Below, one piece after another: positions 16,333 through 17,401 of a stretch of 17,401 nucleotides of DNA (positions are counted from its first letter, which is position 1; every line of letters starts with the position of its first letter). The stretch is from an uncultured Cellvibrio sp. Lineage in GTDB: Bacteria > Pseudomonadota > Gammaproteobacteria > Pseudomonadales > Cellvibrionaceae. Under the pieces are notes generated by a model. The model saw nothing but the letters and a program-made list of their open reading frames with translations, was not told the origin of the DNA and searched no databases. Both the position numbers and the translations under genes were made by a program. The stretch spans positions 1 through 17,401 of the forward strand of contig CAMLOU010000093.1 of NCBI GenBank assembly GCA_946481735.1, given 5' to 3'.

Positions 16333-17313
16333 TTACATCACCCCACGCACATGCTGTTTGACTTTGTTGAAATAAAATTGCTTAAGCGCTTCATGCAGCT
16401 CGGATGAAAGCGGTGGCAGCGCGCTGACCGTCACATTTTCTTTCACCTGTTCCGGCTTGCTGGCTCCGGTGATCACCGTGCTCACGGCGGGGTGATCGAG
16501 AATCCAGCGCATCGCCAGTTGCACCAGCGCCATACCCTGCGGCGCCATTGTTTTTAACTCATCCGCTAAATCAACCGCTGTGGTAAATGGAATGCCGGAA
16601 AAGGTTTCCCCCACACTGAACGCCGCGCCGTCTTTGTTGTAGTTGCGGTGATCGGTTTCGGCGAAGGTCTGGTTCTTGGTCATCTTGCCTGACAAGACGC
16701 CACTGGCCAGCGGCAAACGCACGATGATACCCACATTGTTTTCTTGCGCTATGGGAAAAAGTTCGGTTGCCTGATCCTGGCGAAATAAATTGAAGATAGT
16801 TTGAATCGACGTGAGCTTCGGATGCTTAACGGCAAACAACGCTTCGTCCATGGTTTCCACACTGACGCCGAAATGTTTGATCAAGCCTTCCTGCTGAAAA
16901 TCCTCCATCCACGCCAGTAAGTCACCGGCTTTCAATACCGCGGTAGGCACGCAGTGCAACTGCGCCAGATCCAGCGCTTCGACGCCGAGCCGCTTAACCG
17001 AACCCGCAAGATTCGCTTTTACTTTGGCTTTAGTGTAGCCATCGGGGAACAACTGGCCATCGCGGCCGACTTTGGTGGCGATAATACGCGCGGCGGGATG
17101 TTCACGGGTGTAGTTGCCGATGCGTTGTTCACTTAAACCGGCGCCGTAGACGTCGGCGGTGTCCCAGAAGTTGATCTGGTTTTCATCGGCGGCGCGCAGA
17201 ATCTGGTTTGCGCGATTGTCATCCACCGGCCCAAAATCGCCGCCGAGTTGCCAGCAGCCGATGCCGATTTCGGATACGTCGTAGCCACTTTTGCCGAGTT
17301 TTCTGTAGTTCAT
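16333..17313 (-). CDS. Aldo/keto reductase
   Basis: The 326-residue cytoplasmic NADPH-dependent oxidoreductase of the AKR superfamily is a single TIM barrel. The catalytic tetrad is visible as Asp51 and Tyr56 in WDTADVYG, Lys81 in ATKVG and His120 in LAQLHC. The C-terminal half has the cofactor-binding pattern VITGASKPEQVKENV. The length is normal for the family. AGGAG lies about 8 bases before the ATG at 17313. It probably reduces aldehydes or ketones; the physiological substrate cannot be told. It converges on the histidine kinase gene with no base between the two stop codons and no terminator hairpin there. Nothing ties it functionally to the efflux operon. Its 88-bp upstream region, T-rich on the plus strand, shows no convincing promoter. 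Confidence 0.92.
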   Translation of the reverse strand: MNYRKLGKSGYDVSEIGIGCWQLGGDFGPVDDNRANQILRAADENQINFWDTADVYGAGLSEQRIGNYTREHPAARIIATKVGRDGQLFPDGYTKAKVKANLAGSVKRLGVEALDLAQLHCVPTAVLKAGDLLAWMEDFQQEGLIKHFGVSVETMDEALFAVKHPKLTSIQTIFNLFRQDQATELFPIAQENNVGIIVRLPLASGVLSGKMTKNQTFAETDHRNYNKDGAAFSVGETFSGIPFTTAVDLADELKTMAPQGMALVQLAMRWILDHPAVSTVITGASKPEQVKENVTVSALPPLSSELHEALKQFYFNKVKQHVRGVM

Positions 17314-17401
17314 TGTTTGTCTCCTCTTGTTAGCGCTCGGGGGCGGAGTCTACAGGGTTGGGTGGTTAATGAGTGTTAAGTTGGTTTTTTGGTTTTGGGG
17401 G

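Noticed and set aside
17314..17401. T/G-rich end of the window as a regulatory element
   Set aside because: Only runs of T and G are seen, with no convincing -10/-35 pair, palindrome or hairpin.

Overview
The window looks like chromosomal DNA of a Gram-negative gammaproteobacterium. The evidence is an RhlE-type DEAD-box helicase, a Bcr/CflA-type MFS pump, a large filamentous-haemagglutinin-like surface protein, a periplasmic adaptor with a MacB-like ABC transporter, and a sigma-54 (RpoN) activator. A Cellvibrionaceae-like source fits the style of the proteins, but that is only an impression. No rRNA, tRNA, CRISPR array, insertion sequence or attachment site was recognised.

Layout. (1) 1-2604 (+): the 3' end of a very long repetitive, probably secreted, beta-helical adhesin gene, followed by a clear terminator. 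(2) 2726-4658 (+): two overlapping genes of unknown function that look more AT-rich than their surroundings. They are boxed between two strong intrinsic terminators; the second terminator also serves the convergent gene rhlE. Their arrangement resembles an effector/immunity or other two-gene accessory cassette. (3) 4738-6150 (-): rhlE, with a long 5' leader. (4) 6368-7603 (-): a drug/H+ antiporter-like MFS gene. (5) 7604-7936: a 333-bp divergent control region with several palindromes and a very good sigma-54 promoter (GG-N10-GC) facing right. (6) 7937-16332 (+): a tightly packed six-gene operon encoding a periplasmic adaptor, a membrane acyltransferase of family 3, an ABC ATPase, a duplicated FtsX/MacB-type permease, an NtrC-type response regulator and a membrane histidine kinase. 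(7) 16333-17313 (-): an aldo/keto reductase whose stop codon abuts the kinase stop codon with no intervening base.

How the genes may work together. The six-gene operon is the most interesting unit. It encodes an envelope ABC efflux or remodelling machine, a membrane acyltransferase that could modify its cargo or a surface polymer, and a dedicated two-component system. The kinase has two transmembrane helices with only a few residues between them, so it has essentially no periplasmic sensor domain. It may sense within the membrane, possibly through the transporter itself, in the manner of Bce-type modules of Firmicutes. The regulator is a sigma-54 activator and the operon carries a sigma-54-type promoter, so a positive autoregulatory loop is inferred. 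No outer-membrane channel gene is present, so a TolC-like partner would have to be encoded elsewhere.

Start codons were reassigned in three places: rhlE at 6150, the adaptor at 7937 and the acyltransferase at 9224. In each case a longer open frame exists, but the ribosome-binding site and family alignment favour the internal ATG.
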